A stretch of 64,000 nucleotides of DNA, from assembly GCF_964340395.1 (NCBI RefSeq), contig NC_135567.1, positions 1,974,109 to 2,038,108 of the forward strand. The letters are read 5' to 3'. Below the pieces are notes generated by a model. It saw only the letters and a list, made by a program, of their open reading frames with translations. It had not been told where the DNA came from and did no database searches. Positions 27,701-37,550 of the stretch are shown piece after piece. This DNA comes from Glandiceps talaboti (taxonomy: Eukaryota > Hemichordata > Enteropneusta > Spengelidae). Each line of letters opens with the position of its first letter. The stretch's first letter is position 1. The position numbers and the translations under genes were made by a program.

Positions 27701-30086
27701 AGAACATCCAATTTGTTATGGAGGAAGATCGCTTAGCCGTGGGCAGCGAAATTATACAACGACTGAACGTGAGGCTCTTGCAGTATTGCATGGTTTAGCT
27801 CAATGTGATGCATATCTTCGTGGAAACCGTTTTACAGTAGTTACTGATCATGCAAATTTGCCATATCTATTCAAAACAAAAACATCTAGCGGTCGTATAG
27901 CCAGATGGGTATTAAAAGTACAGGAATATACATTTGATATCGAGCACAGATCAGGTTTGAGTATTCCACATGCAGATTGTCTATCAAGACGTAAATATCC
28001 AAAAGAGACATACAAAGATTCAGATTTTAGTACATCTGATACTTGCACAAGTCAGGCCACTCAAACTGACGATGTCATTCCCTCAGTGTTAACTCTGGAG
28101 ATACCAGACAATACTATCATACCTGAAATTGCACATATGCAAACAAACACAGCTGATGATTCTATTGTTGATATAAGGTATTTATATGAGAAATCTGATA
28201 GTGAAGTTGCATTAAGCCGGCAAAATAACTCGCGAAACTCAGAGATTACTTCTTCACTTAATAACGTTATAGATGTTGATGACTTCGACATAAGGTCGGA
28301 ACACATGTCAAAATTGCAAAGAGCAGACCGGCACATAAAGCCTATTATAGCTTATTTGGAGAATGGTGAACTACCAAAAGAAGCAAAACATGCACAAAAA
28401 TTAATTCAAGGGCATGCGAATTATGTGTTATTAAACAATGTCCTATACCATTTTTGGTCCCCCACAGGAAAGTCGTACAAGGCGAAAGATTGTATTAGAC
28501 AACTTGTCGTGCCTAAAACATTACAACTTTACATACTAAAGCGAATTCATGATGATGTCACAGGAGGTCATTTGGGAACTTCAAGGACATTACATGCAAT
28601 CAGAACAAAATACTATTGGGATAATCTACTTAAGGACGTCAATGATTATGTAGCTTCATGTTCTCATTGTCATATGAGAAAAAAAGGGCGTCGTTATAGA
28701 AGTCAATTATTGCCAATACCTGTTAATGGTTTAATGGACCGCATTGGTTTTGATTTCTTAGGCAAATTAAAGACTACGAAACGCGGAAACAGTTACATTC
28801 TGGTAGTTACAGAATATCTTTCCAAGTTTGCATGGGCCTTCGCTCTTCCGAATACTCGGGCGGAAACAGTCGCTAAGGTATTATTTGAGGATATCTTTTG
28901 TGTATATGGATTCCCAAATTCCTTGTTATCAGATCAAGGAGCATCGTTCATGTCACATCTTATTAAGGAAGTATGTAGATTTTTTGATATTACAAAGACA
29001 CGTTCATCTGCATATCACCCAGCATGCAACGGGCTCACTGAACGTATGAACAGTACGCTTTTAAATATGTTATCAATGTATACATCAGACGAATCTGATG
29101 ATTGGGATGTATATCTCCAATCTGTGTTATTTGCATATAGGGCCACACCCCAAGAAACTACGAAAATGTCACCTTTCAAAGTGATGTTCGGTACTGAACC
29201 TAGACTTCCGGTTGATGCTGAAATATTACCGCGACTAGGTGTATCAAGGAATGTCGATTTTCATCTTCATGAAATGGCAAGATGTAGAAACATGGCGATA
29301 CAGTTAGCAAAGGAGAACATAACAAAGGCACAAGCAGATATGAAATTGCGTTATGATGCAAAAGCGAATACATCACATAAGTTTACAGTAGGTGATATAG
29401 TGTATCTTCATCATCCAGCCGTAAAAGTTGGATGCAGTCCAAAGTTTCATCATCCATTTCGGGGACCTTTTCGTATCAAGGAACAAGTCTCACCTGTCAA
29501 TTTCAAACTTCAATATATTGACAGTTCTAAGAAATACAATAAGGTGATTCATGCAAATAGGTTAAAACATGCCCGTTTACGGCCAGACCATCTTCTAAGT
29601 GGCAGAAATACTGACATGCACACTTCAGACGATGTAGAAGATAGCCAAGGCATTGATCCGTTAGTGAACCAAAGAACACAAAGTACAAACTACCATTTAC
29701 AATCTGATACAGAATTGTATAGCATCCCACAGGACCAGAGTGCTCCTGAAACAGGAAGCAAGCAAATACAGACAACAGCCTCTAAAACTTGGCGTAACAA
29801 TGTACGCACACGTGCTGAGAGACGGAGGTTAGAACAGAGTGTTGAGAATGACTCTGATGTAAATACTGATAAAGACGACAATAATAACTATTTTGGTATA
29901 GAGAAAATTATGAAAGGACGGTACAAAAATGGTCAATTGCAATATCTAATCAAGTGGGCTGGATTTTCATCCGACAAAAACTCATGGGAACCTAGTCAGA
30001 ATCTGAACAAAGCTGCATTAGAGGTCCTCAAACGTGCACCAGTTCCAATTATGGGGTCACCAAAGGGCAAACAAAAATGTCCATAA
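24738..30086 (+). CDS. Gag-Pol polyprotein with C-terminal chromodomain (Ty3/gypsy)
   Basis: This 1,782-residue polyprotein makes the particle, protease, reverse transcriptase, RNase H and integrase of the element. A retrotransposon Gag region (about 40-200) precedes one CX2CX4HX4C zinc knuckle at residues 322-335 (CYNCQKHGHIASKC). The aspartic protease has DTG at 397-399. Reverse transcriptase spans roughly 640-900, with W718 in the WRLVVDYRELN block and active site YVDD at 822-825. RNase H follows, with D971 in LYTDAS. Integrase has an H2C2 finger (H1271, C1308, C1311) and the DDE triad D1339, D1399, E1435, with the classical 35-residue D-E spacing. A GPF/Y-like FRGPF lies in its C-terminal part. 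A chromodomain (about 1,718-1,768, motif YLIKWAGF then SWEP) ends the protein and, in this family, steers integration by binding histone marks. Gag and Pol share one frame with no stop or frameshift. The reverse transcriptase block LPQGLRNSSCSFQQ departs from the common LPFGLxNAPxxFQ. The ATG at 24,738 starts 145 bp after the LTR. Confidence 0.97.
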   Translation: MDELNQQNEHGHEFADVINDLRQRINTIDVVSDIVPPKYSGNDSPDLWLPKFNAYVAFKGYNDRQRRNLFGLFMKGNAELWFATLHDDILENWNDLVEAFLLQFHHGKPRWKLDNELDSLRQQHGESVQEYAIRVKHMCHQCQRNQDELLSRFIQGLCPSIMKFTVTNNPVDFEQACAFARRFEIIDSLSDTNGNTKDFKKTVQNNCDSSKDSVTSEDRHLTSVNSVDNIQYGQTVEQLQQTLINQQVQPQRSLTQWDEREFLNDKVSEEYIPHNYFQSDSNFQPFYPNQFECPSCDGQQHHNCNNRNRFSRSSSKHLRRKCYNCQKHGHIASKCRQKRPFHTSNSTVKHAGGIKVNTSSMLNKPSLSNMEIDDFKVSNNNMINVDIYNHKIPALIDTGATNSVICTTLLKKIPKLNRLRISKSQHRSINLPSGHQLPIIGTIVIPVRFGNRCINMPVHIIRNLHKNLIIGMDFLTKHKAVVDIASRKLSLRSALLMRANEKCLIPANSECIITARLRKNYPNGVLGITPNISSLSHLGLATARVLTKTHNNLVSVRIVNTNDKDIILRRNTRLGSFSPLPNDTELYHFDSDLHTRDRTAVNTTTTQGQDEFFSQFNLNEDDLTDQQLHDLRSILWKHRDAFVDKSGRLGYCDLIKHRIELEPNARPVSRPPYRVSPEKRNEIRRQLDNLLDQGIIKPSTSPYSSPLLLVKKPSGAGWRLVVDYRELNKQTVPIVFPLPGVTDAIDMVGSQAPKYFTTLDMTSGFWQLAINDKDSYKTAFVSLDGKFEWKTLPQGLRNSSCSFQQTMQFLFRKMLWENLVIYVDDLILFSKTFSDHLDHLEMVLTRLRSANLKLGPKKCHFAKREVKFLGHILNENGIATDPNKIQAVKTFPVPKNVKQLKSFLGLAGFYRKFIKDFSKIAGPLYDLFKKDKKFVWDDKCQQAFDTLKHALVNAPLLGYPRYGQPFILYTDASAYSVGYVLAQNQDNVEHPICYGGRSLSRGQRNYTTTEREALAVLHGLAQCDAYLRGNRFTVVTDHANLPYLFKTKTSSGRIARWVLKVQEYTFDIEHRSGLSIPHADCLSRRKYPKETYKDSDFSTSDTCTSQATQTDDVIPSVLTLEIPDNTIIPEIAHMQTNTADDSIVDIRYLYEKSDSEVALSRQNNSRNSEITSSLNNVIDVDDFDIRSEHMSKLQRADRHIKPIIAYLENGELPKEAKHAQKLIQGHANYVLLNNVLYHFWSPTGKSYKAKDCIRQLVVPKTLQLYILKRIHDDVTGGHLGTSRTLHAIRTKYYWDNLLKDVNDYVASCSHCHMRKKGRRYRSQLLPIPVNGLMDRIGFDFLGKLKTTKRGNSYILVVTEYLSKFAWAFALPNTRAETVAKVLFEDIFCVYGFPNSLLSDQGASFMSHLIKEVCRFFDITKTRSSAYHPACNGLTERMNSTLLNMLSMYTSDESDDWDVYLQSVLFAYRATPQETTKMSPFKVMFGTEPRLPVDAEILPRLGVSRNVDFHLHEMARCRNMAIQLAKENITKAQADMKLRYDAKANTSHKFTVGDIVYLHHPAVKVGCSPKFHHPFRGPFRIKEQVSPVNFKLQYIDSSKKYNKVIHANRLKHARLRPDHLLSGRNTDMHTSDDVEDSQGIDPLVNQRTQSTNYHLQSDTELYSIPQDQSAPETGSKQIQTTASKTWRNNVRTRAERRRLEQSVENDSDVNTDKDDNNNYFGIEKIMKGRYKNGQLQYLIKWAGFSSDKNSWEPSQNLNKAALEVLKRAPVPIMGSPKGKQKCP

Positions 30087-31437
30087 TCATTTATAGATAC
30101 AAAGAAAATTGCACCCATATACTCGATGAGAAAGGACTATTTTCACTTGAGCAGCGTGCACAATTTCTAGTGGTATTGATTCAAAGGGTATATTGAATTG
30201 CAATGAGAAAATTGCCAACCTACTTATGGTCAATCAGGTTCCTTGTAATGAAAACTAAATTGACTTATTGGATTAATATTAATGGTCTTAATAGTTCTGT
30301 ACAAGTCGTTAACATACTGAACATGTCAAATTTTAAACATGGATGAACAGCTAAGATGCCTGTAATGTTTAAATAATGACGTAGGGTTTCTTACACGACA
30401 ATGATTGTGTTGGCGCAACTGACTTCTCTTGATGACTGTAACAGCTGATTAGTTAGTGTAACTTAAGGATAGCTGTAAGACAATACATTTAGGTCAGTGT
30501 TCTTGATAGCTGATATCAGGGTGAAATCACAAGTTACTGGACTTAGATTACTTAAATAACATTGACTAGTTAATTTTGACTTCACTAAACACAGACGACG
30601 TCACTGACACACACTTTTATGCTACACCATTTTTCATAATATTGATTTCGTCTGCAGTTAAAGATTCAATTTGGAATATGATCACGAATATGGCATGCTG
30701 ACCATTTGTCAGTGACAATTTTCAATATTGGCGTGATGAAATATTTAAGAGTTAATATTTATTCATAGCATAGATATTTAATGTCATCATTTGATTTTAC
30801 GAGACAGATACCTACATTCCTTTCAGATAGGAATACTTATGTTATAATTTAGTTATGTACACGATGAATCGGGTATAACTTGGTCAACATTAAAATATTC
30901 TCCTATTTATATTTCTTTATGTTCAACTTTTAAATGCTGCAGATATAATATTCCTAGCAAAGTTCTTTAGACCTGAGAATTCTATTGATGACTGTACTTG
31001 TCTGGTAGTGTTAATGAAAATAGAGGGGGCCCGAACAGTACGTTATGGATGGTCATATCTATCAGTATGATTGTGTGAATGATTGAAAAAGACTGGCCAG
31101 TCGAACGTATGTTTGTGATGTGATTGAGAAGTACACAATTCAATAGCCAACTCAGGATATAATTATTCTACAATTCAATTTTCTAATTATCTGTGATGTC
31201 TCTCTTTGATGTCATTTATTCATTAAAGTACATGTTGACGAAATAAGTATATCTGGTTCGGAATTTGAGATTTTAGCAATCTTAGTTTTCAAGGGTCGTA
31301 TAAATTTTACATTTCTAACACTTCATACGAAACAGCATTAATTACTTCTAAGACTTTTCAATATTTTCAATTTTCATTTATGAAGGGTAAATTATTTTTT
31401 AGATATTTTAGTCTGTAACGAGGGCGTTACAAATTTT
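30087..31437 (+). other. Long 3' non-coding segment of the retrotransposon
   Basis: About 1.35 kb lie between the Gag-Pol stop and the polypurine tract. No open frame of 60 codons occurs on either strand and I recognise no envelope or accessory gene. This is longer than is common in chromodomain gypsy elements. It may carry RNA-level signals, or be the remnant of a lost frame or a passenger insertion. Confidence 0.7.
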
Positions 31438-31452
31438 GGAAAGAGGGGAAAG
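31438..31452 (+). promoter_or_regulatory. Polypurine tract (plus-strand primer)
   Basis: GGAAAGAGGGGAAAG is an all-purine run that abuts the TGTCACAG start of the 3' LTR. That is the expected position of the RNase H-resistant primer for plus-strand synthesis. Confidence 0.93.
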
Positions 31453-32035
31453 TGTCACAGATGACATATTTATATTTCAGTAAACTTAATATTTTAACAA
31501 CATCGCATGTCCTAGTTTGACTGAAAGGTCAAAAGACTGTCTCAAGGATATCGGATTTAGACCACACAGGATTCCAAGCATACTCGAATACATGAGACGA
31601 CGGTCTGCATTTCATAAATATCTAGGATTCATAGTGATCATTCATCAATGTTTTGAGTATATTTTTAGGGCATGATCACGCCTAGAAAAGCTCTATATGG
31701 AATGCATTGATTATTTGGCCATTGGTCATGCGTTATGTATATTTAGACTTTAAGGACGTCACAATAAAGCACACTGAGACAGGCACTTCAGCTCAGATTT
31801 GGCAAGAGGACTTGGCTTCGCGGGAAGTCAATGAACGAGGAACTATGCTGGGTGTTTGCCTTCGTCTCGAGTGTAGATTTACACACAAACTGTGTAGTCT
31901 GAGCTAATTCCCTCTAAAGTTCAAGTGTGATCCTGGTACGTACATACAGAAGTTGAGTCAGATATGAGATATGAGAGTGATTCGGGTGTTATTACTAGGT
32001 CTATCAACTGTGCTTGAACAACAGAGAAAGTAATA
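31453..32035 (+). repeat. 3' LTR of the gypsy-type element
   Basis: This copy of the 5' LTR is the same length (583 bp), and I found no mismatch on reading the two against each other. It is followed by the CATA target copy (32,036-32,039). Its AATAAA would supply the 3' end of the element RNA. Confidence 0.95.
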
Positions 32036-32039
32036 CATA

Positions 32040-32320
32040 TGTAAAATGATGTAATGTGAAAGATAACAATAACACTATACAGTTGTATTTTCAATACTTT
32101 ATTTAACATGGAGAAAATAAATAGAAATGAATTATGTATATGTATGTTATAAATATATAATTACATAAAATATATTATCTGCTTCAGTTTACACTTTGTA
32201 AAATGTATTAAACGTCACTTGTTTGCAATGGTCCTGAGTCCTTAGTCCTGCTATAGTTTTCACTACATCAGTTAATATATTCACATTTTGCACATTTTAC
32301 TTTATGAAATATAATCTGCA
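32040..32320. other. AT-rich non-repetitive stretch, nothing recognised
   Basis: This is the right flank of the retrotransposon. It is AT-rich, has no plausible exon and no long frame, and leads into the 55-bp array. Confidence 0.6.
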
Positions 32321-32666
32321 CACAACACTACCCAAACACAGTGACTATAGAATTAAAATATGGCAGCACTATGTACACAACACTACCCAAACACAGTGAC
32401 TATAGAATTAAAATATGGCAGTACGATGTACACAACACTACCCAAACACAGTGACTATAGAATTAAAATATGGCAGCACTATGTACACAACACTACCCAA
32501 ACACAGTGACTATAGAATTAAAATATGGCAGCACTATGTACACAACACTACCCAAACACAGTGACTATAGAATTAAAATATGGCAGTACGATGTACACAA
32601 CACTACCCAAACACAGTGACTATAGAATTAAAATATGGCAGTACGATGTACACAACACTACCCAAA
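32321..32666. repeat. 55-bp minisatellite, about 6.3 copies
   Basis: Units start CACAACACTACCCAAACACA at 32,321, 32,376, 32,431, 32,486, 32,541 and 32,596, with a partial unit at 32,651. Two subtypes differ at GGCAGCACT versus GGCAGTACG. Confidence 0.97.
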
Positions 32667-34796
32667 TAACACCCTTCAGGTGGAGCCCAACATAATAGTA
32701 CCCTTCAGGTGGAGCCCAACATAATAGTACCCTTCAGGTAGAGCCCAACATAATAGCACCCTTCAGGTGGAGCCCAACATAATAGTACCCTTCAGGTGGA
32801 GCCCAACATAATAGCACCCTTCAGGTGGAGCCCAACATAATAGCACCCTTCAGGTGGAGTCCAACATAATAGCACCCTTCAGGTTGAGTCCAACATACTA
32901 ACACCCTTCAGGTGGAGCCCAACATAATAGTACCCTTCAGGTGGAGTCCAACATTATAACACCCTTCAGGTGAAGTCCAACATAATAGCACCCTTCAGGT
33001 GAAGTCCAACATAATAGCACCCTTCAGGTGGAGTCCAACATAATAGTACCCTTCAGGTGGAGTCCAACATAATAGCACCCTTCAGGTGGAGTCCAACATA
33101 ATAGCACCCTTCAGGTGGAGCCCAACATAATAGTACCCTTCAGGTGGAGTTCAACATAATAGTACCCTTCAGGTGTAGTCCAACATAATAGTACCCTCCA
33201 GGTGGAGTCCAACATAATAGTACCCTCCAGGTGGAGTCCAACATAATAGCACCCTTCAGGTGGAGTCCAACATAATAGTAACCTTCAGGTGGAGTCCAAC
33301 ATAATAGTACCCTTCAGGTGGAGTCCAACATAATAGTACCCTTCAGGTGGAGTCCAACATAATAGCACCCTTCAGGTGGAGCCCAACATAATAGCACCCT
33401 TCAGGTGGAGCCCAACATAATAGCACCCTTCAGGTGGAGTCCAACATAATAGCACCCTCCTGGTGGAGCCCAACATAATAGCACCCTTCAGGTGGAGCCC
33501 AACATAATAGTACCCTTCAGGTGGAGTCCAACATAATAGTACCCTTCAGGTGGAGCCCAACATAATAGTACCCTTCAGATGGAGTCCAACATAATAGCAC
33601 CCTTCAGGTGGAGCCCAACATAATAGCACCCTTCAGGTGGAGCCCAACATAATAGCACCCTTCAGGTGGAGCCCAACATAATAGTACCCTTCAGGTGGAG
33701 TCCAACATAATAGTACCCTTCAGGTGGAGCCCAACATAATAGTACCCTTCAGATGGAGTCCAACATAATAGCACCCTTCAGGTGGAGCCCAACATAATAG
33801 CACCCTTCAGGTGGAGCCCAACATAATAGCACCCTCCTGGTGGAGCCCAACATAATAGCACCCTTCAGGTGGAACCCAACATAATAGTACCCTTCAGGTG
33901 GAGCCCAACATAATAGTACCCTTCAGATGGAACCCAACATAATAGTACCCTTCAGGTGGAGTCCAACATAATAGCACCCTCCAGGTGGAGTCCAACATAA
34001 TAACACCCTTCAGGTGGAGCCCAACATAATAGTACCCTTCAGGTGGAGCCCAACATAATAGTACCCTTCAGGTAGAGCCCAACATAATAGCACCCTTCAG
34101 GTGGAGTCCAACATAATAGTACCCTTCAGGTGGAGTCCAACATAATAGCACCCTTCAGGTGGAGCCCAACATAATAGTACCCTTCAGGTGGAGCCCAACA
34201 TAATAGCACCCTTCAGGTGGAGCCCAACATAATAGCACCCTTCAGGTGGAGCCCAACATAATAGCACCCTTCAGGTGGAGCCCAACATAATAGCACCCTT
34301 CAGGTGGAGTCCAACATAATAGCACCCTCCTGGTGGAGCCCAACATAATAGCACCCTTCAGGTGGAGCCCAACATAATAGTACCCTTCAGGTGGAGTCCA
34401 ACATAATAGTACCCTTCAGGTGGAGCCCAACATAATAGTACCCTTCAGATGGAGTCCAACATAATAGCACCCTTCAGGTGGAGCCCAACATAATAGTACC
34501 CTTCAGGTGGAGCCCAACATAATAGCACCCTTCAGGTGGAGCCCAACATAATAGCACCCTTCAGGTGGAGCCCAACATAATAGTACCCTTCAGGTGGAGT
34601 CCAACATAATAGTACCCTTCAGGTGAAGTCCAACATAATAGCACCCTTCAGGTGGAGTCCAACATAATAGCACCCTTCAGGTGGAGTCCAACATAATAGC
34701 ACCCTTCAGGTGGAACCCAACATAATAGCACCCTCCAGGTGGAACCCAACATAATAGTACCCTCTAGGTGGGGCCCAACATAATAGTGCCCTCTAG
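32667..34796. repeat. 29-bp minisatellite, about 73 copies
   Basis: The unit core is CCCTTCAGGTGGAGCCCAAC followed by ATAATAGTA or ATAATAGCA. Variants alternate CCC/TCC in the middle and TAGTA/TAGCA at the end. The rare CCTCCTGG variant at 33,451, 33,828 and 34,321 is spaced 377 and 493 bp (13 and 17 units), so blocks were duplicated. The array is not coding, since 29 is not a multiple of three. Confidence 0.97.
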
Positions 34797-36720
34797 TAAA
34801 AGAACAGCTTTATGTGCCAAGTACAAGGTCAATACTGGAACAATGTCTTTTATGTGAAAGTCTTAACAAGGAGTATTGTTATGTAATAAAACAACAGCTT
34901 TATGTGCCAAGTACAAGGTCAATACTGGAACAATGTCTTTTATGTGAAAGTCTTAACAAGGAGTATTGTTATGTAGTTAAAGAACAGCTTTATGTGCCAA
35001 GTACAAGGTCAATACTGGAACAATGTCTTTTATGTGAAAGTCTTAACAAGGAGTATTGTTATGTAATAAAACAACAGCTTTATGTGCCAAGTACAAGGTC
35101 AATACTGGAACAATGTCTTTTATGTGAGTCTTAGCAAGGAGTATTGTTATGTAGTAAAAGAACAGCTTTATGTGCCAAGTACAAGGTCAATACTGGAACA
35201 ATGTCTTGTATGTGAAAGTCTTAACAAGGAGTATTGTTATGTAGTAAAACAACAGCTTTATGTGCCAAGTACAAGGTCAATACTGGAACAATGTCTTTTA
35301 TGTGAGTCTTAACAAGGAGTATTGTTATGTAGTAAAACAACAGCTTTATGTGCCAAGTACAAGGTCAATACTGGAACAATGTCTTGTATGTGAAAGTCTT
35401 AACAAGGAGTATTGTTATGTAGTTAAAGAACAGCTTTATGTGCCAAGTACAAGGTCAATACTGGAACAATGTCTTTTATGTGAAAGTCTTAACAAGGAGT
35501 ATTGTTATGTAATAAAACAACAGCTTTATGTGCCAAGTACAAGGTCAATACTGGAACAATGTCTTGTATGTGAAAGTCTTAACAAGGAGTATTGTTATGT
35601 AGTAAAACAACAGCTTTATGTGCCAAGTACAAGGTCAATACTGGAACAATGTCTTTTATGTGAGTCCTATCAAGGAGTATTGTTATGTAGTAAAAGAACA
35701 GCTTTATGTGCCAAGTACAAGGTCAATACTGGAACAATGTCTTGTATGTGAAAGTCTTAACAAGGAGTATTGTTATGTAGTAAAAGAACAGCTTTATGTG
35801 CCAAGTACAAGGTCAATACTGGAACAATGTCTTTTATGTGAGTCTTAGCAAGGAGTATTGTTATGTAGTAAAAGAACAGCTTTATGTGCCAAGTACAAGG
35901 TCAATACTGGAACAATGTCTTGTATGTGAAAGTCTTAACAAGGAGTATTGTTATGTAGTAAAAGAACAGCTTTATGTGCCAAGTACAAGGTCAATACTGG
36001 AACAATGTCTTGTATGTGAAAGTCTTAACAAGGAGTATTGTTATGTAGTAAAAGAACAGCTTTATGTGCCAAGTACAAGGTCAATACTGGAACAATGTCT
36101 TTTATGTGAGTCTTAGCAAGGAGTATTGTTATGTAGTAAAAGAACAGCTTTATGTGCCAAGTACAAGGTCAATACTGGAACAATGTCTTGTATGTGAAAG
36201 TCTTAACAAGGAGTATTGTTATGTAGTAAAAGAACAGCTTTATGTGCCAAGTACAAGGTCAATACTGGAACAATGTCTTTTATGTGAGTCTTAGCAAGGA
36301 GTATTGTAATGTAGTAAAAGAACAGCTTTATGTGCCAAGTACACGGTTAATACTGGAACAATGTCTTTTATGTGAGTCTTAGCAAGGAGTATTGTAATGT
36401 AGTAAAAGAACAGCTTTATGTGCCAAGTACAAGGTCAATACTGGAACAATGTCTTGTATGTGAAAGTCTTAACAAGGAGTATTGTTATGTAGTAAAAGAA
36501 CAGCTTTATGTGCCAAGTACAAGGCCAATACTGGAACAATGTCTTTTATGTGAAAGTCTTAACAAGGAGTATTGTTATGTAGTAAAAGAACAGCTTTATG
36601 TGCCAAGTACAAGGTCAATACTGGAACAATGTCTTTTATGTGAGTCTTAACAAGGAGTATTGTTATGTAGTAAAAGAACAGCTTTATGTGCCAAGTACAA
36701 GGTCAATACTGGAACAATGT
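34797..36720. repeat. 88/90-bp minisatellite, about 21 copies
   Basis: The unit contains GAACAGCTTTATGTGCCAAG and ACTGGAACAATGTCTT. A 90-bp form (…GTGAAAGTCTTAAC…) keeps a plus-strand frame open and gives runs of a 30-residue repeat containing VPSTRSILEQCL. An 88-bp form (…GTGAGTCTTAG…) lacks 2 bp and shifts the frame or creates a stop. The forms are often spaced 178 bp apart (one of each). The frames are therefore by-products of a 90-bp period, not a likely gene. The right end of the array touches the last visible exon of the minus-strand gene. Confidence 0.95.
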
Positions 36721-37003
36721 CAAAGGGTGTATAAGGATAAATAGTTTGTCCTAACTCAACAAATTGATACAAGAAATGGGATTTTTGAAATGGTGGGTCC
36801 TCTAAAATACATTTCTTTGTCCTCTGTATCAACTGTTTCCAAACATGCCCTCTTGATAGAAGTACACCATCTGTACCACATAATGAGATACCATACATGA
36901 CATAGTAATCATCAGTGATAAAACAAGCATCTTTAGCAGCTGCCATAAATTGATAAACCATCTGTGGGTAGCCACGGTCCATTTGAGTGTGATCCCTTTT
37001 ATT
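36650..37003 (-). CDS. Exon 5 (partial) of an unrecognised five-exon gene
   Basis: The acceptor TTCTCACTTTCAG lies just above 37,003, and the exon starts in phase 0, matching exon 4. The frame reads NKRDHTQMDRGYPQMVYQ and continues through an aromatic-rich segment (ITDDYYVMYG, SLCGTDGVLLSRGHVWKQ, FLYQFVELGQTIYPY) that looks like real globular coding sequence. From about 36,720 the frame enters the 88/90-bp array and meets a stop at 36,647-36,649. I see no convincing GT donor before that. Either the protein ends in repeat-derived residues, or the exon ends near the array boundary and more exons lie left of the arrays, the retrotransposon or even the satellite. I do not recognise the family. 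Confidence 0.7.
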
Positions 37004-37140
37004 CTGAAAGTGAGAACAGTAAAAGAGTCAACAAAATGCAAATTTTACAATGACCTTCTACCAACTGTATCTCTTAGCCTGTCTCAAGCTGTGCTGAAAA
37101 AAAAGTACTTTCAGCAAGTTTTTCTATTGATCACAGTGTA

Positions 37141-37336
37141 ATCTTTCACTCCCTGATGTTTCATTATAAACAACGAATGATCAATTCATGGTTACCCTGA
37201 CCATTGTGCGAGGTGTTTTTATCAGTAGCTCCAGATAAGGTATTACGATAACCACATATAATCCCATAGTCCTTTGCGTCTGAGCATGCCCAGTCTCGAT
37301 TGCAAGTTACATATTAAACATCAAGGAATGAAAGAT
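37141..37336. mobile_element. Short inverted-repeat transposon (MITE), TA-flanked
   Basis: The 196-bp element begins ATCTTTCACTCCCTGATGTT and ends with its near-perfect inverse (AAACATCAAGGAATGAAAGAT). The arms are about 21 bp with two mismatches. The dinucleotide TA flanks both ends (37,139-37,140 and 37,337-37,338), as for Tc1/mariner-type insertions. Its internal 137 bp are related to the element at 44,935-45,185. It has no coding capacity and sits in intron 4. Confidence 0.8.
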
Positions 37337-37550
37337 TATACTGTCATCAATAGAGAACTTAATCCTAGTAGGTAGATAAGCTAAGGGATACAGTTGGTAG
37401 AAGATTGTTGTAATAATTCATGTAGATACCACATATACATGTAGATAATCCTCTGTTACTGAAATAGTCAAAGAGAATCAGAACACTTATTTATTCAGTA
37501 AAAATACATTGATGGTACATGTATGTATCATGGGTATGTACATGTATTGC

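Larger units (their letters stand above)
24011..32035 (+). mobile_element. Complete Ty3/gypsy LTR retrotransposon with chromodomain
   Basis: The element is 8,025 bp long. Two direct LTRs of 583 bp (24,011-24,593 and 31,453-32,035, offset 7,442 throughout) read as identical by eye. The host sequence CATA lies immediately outside both ends (24,007-24,010 and 32,036-32,039), giving a 4-bp target duplication. A tRNA-type primer-binding site follows the 5' LTR by one base and a polypurine tract abuts the 3' LTR. One Gag-Pol frame of 1,782 codons is intact. The order protease, reverse transcriptase, RNase H, integrase, chromodomain places it in Ty3/gypsy (Metaviridae), chromovirus-like. There is no envelope frame. 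Identical LTRs, an open frame and a clean target duplication together indicate a very recent insertion. Confidence 0.96.

Noticed and set aside
30087-31437. Possible envelope gene of the gypsy element
   Set aside because: No frame of useful length and no signal or membrane segment on either strand.
34814-36650. Series of 76-163 codon frames with a 30-residue repeat
   Set aside because: They arise from a 90-bp period in a minisatellite. Units of 88 bp break the frame repeatedly, and no splice or start context exists.
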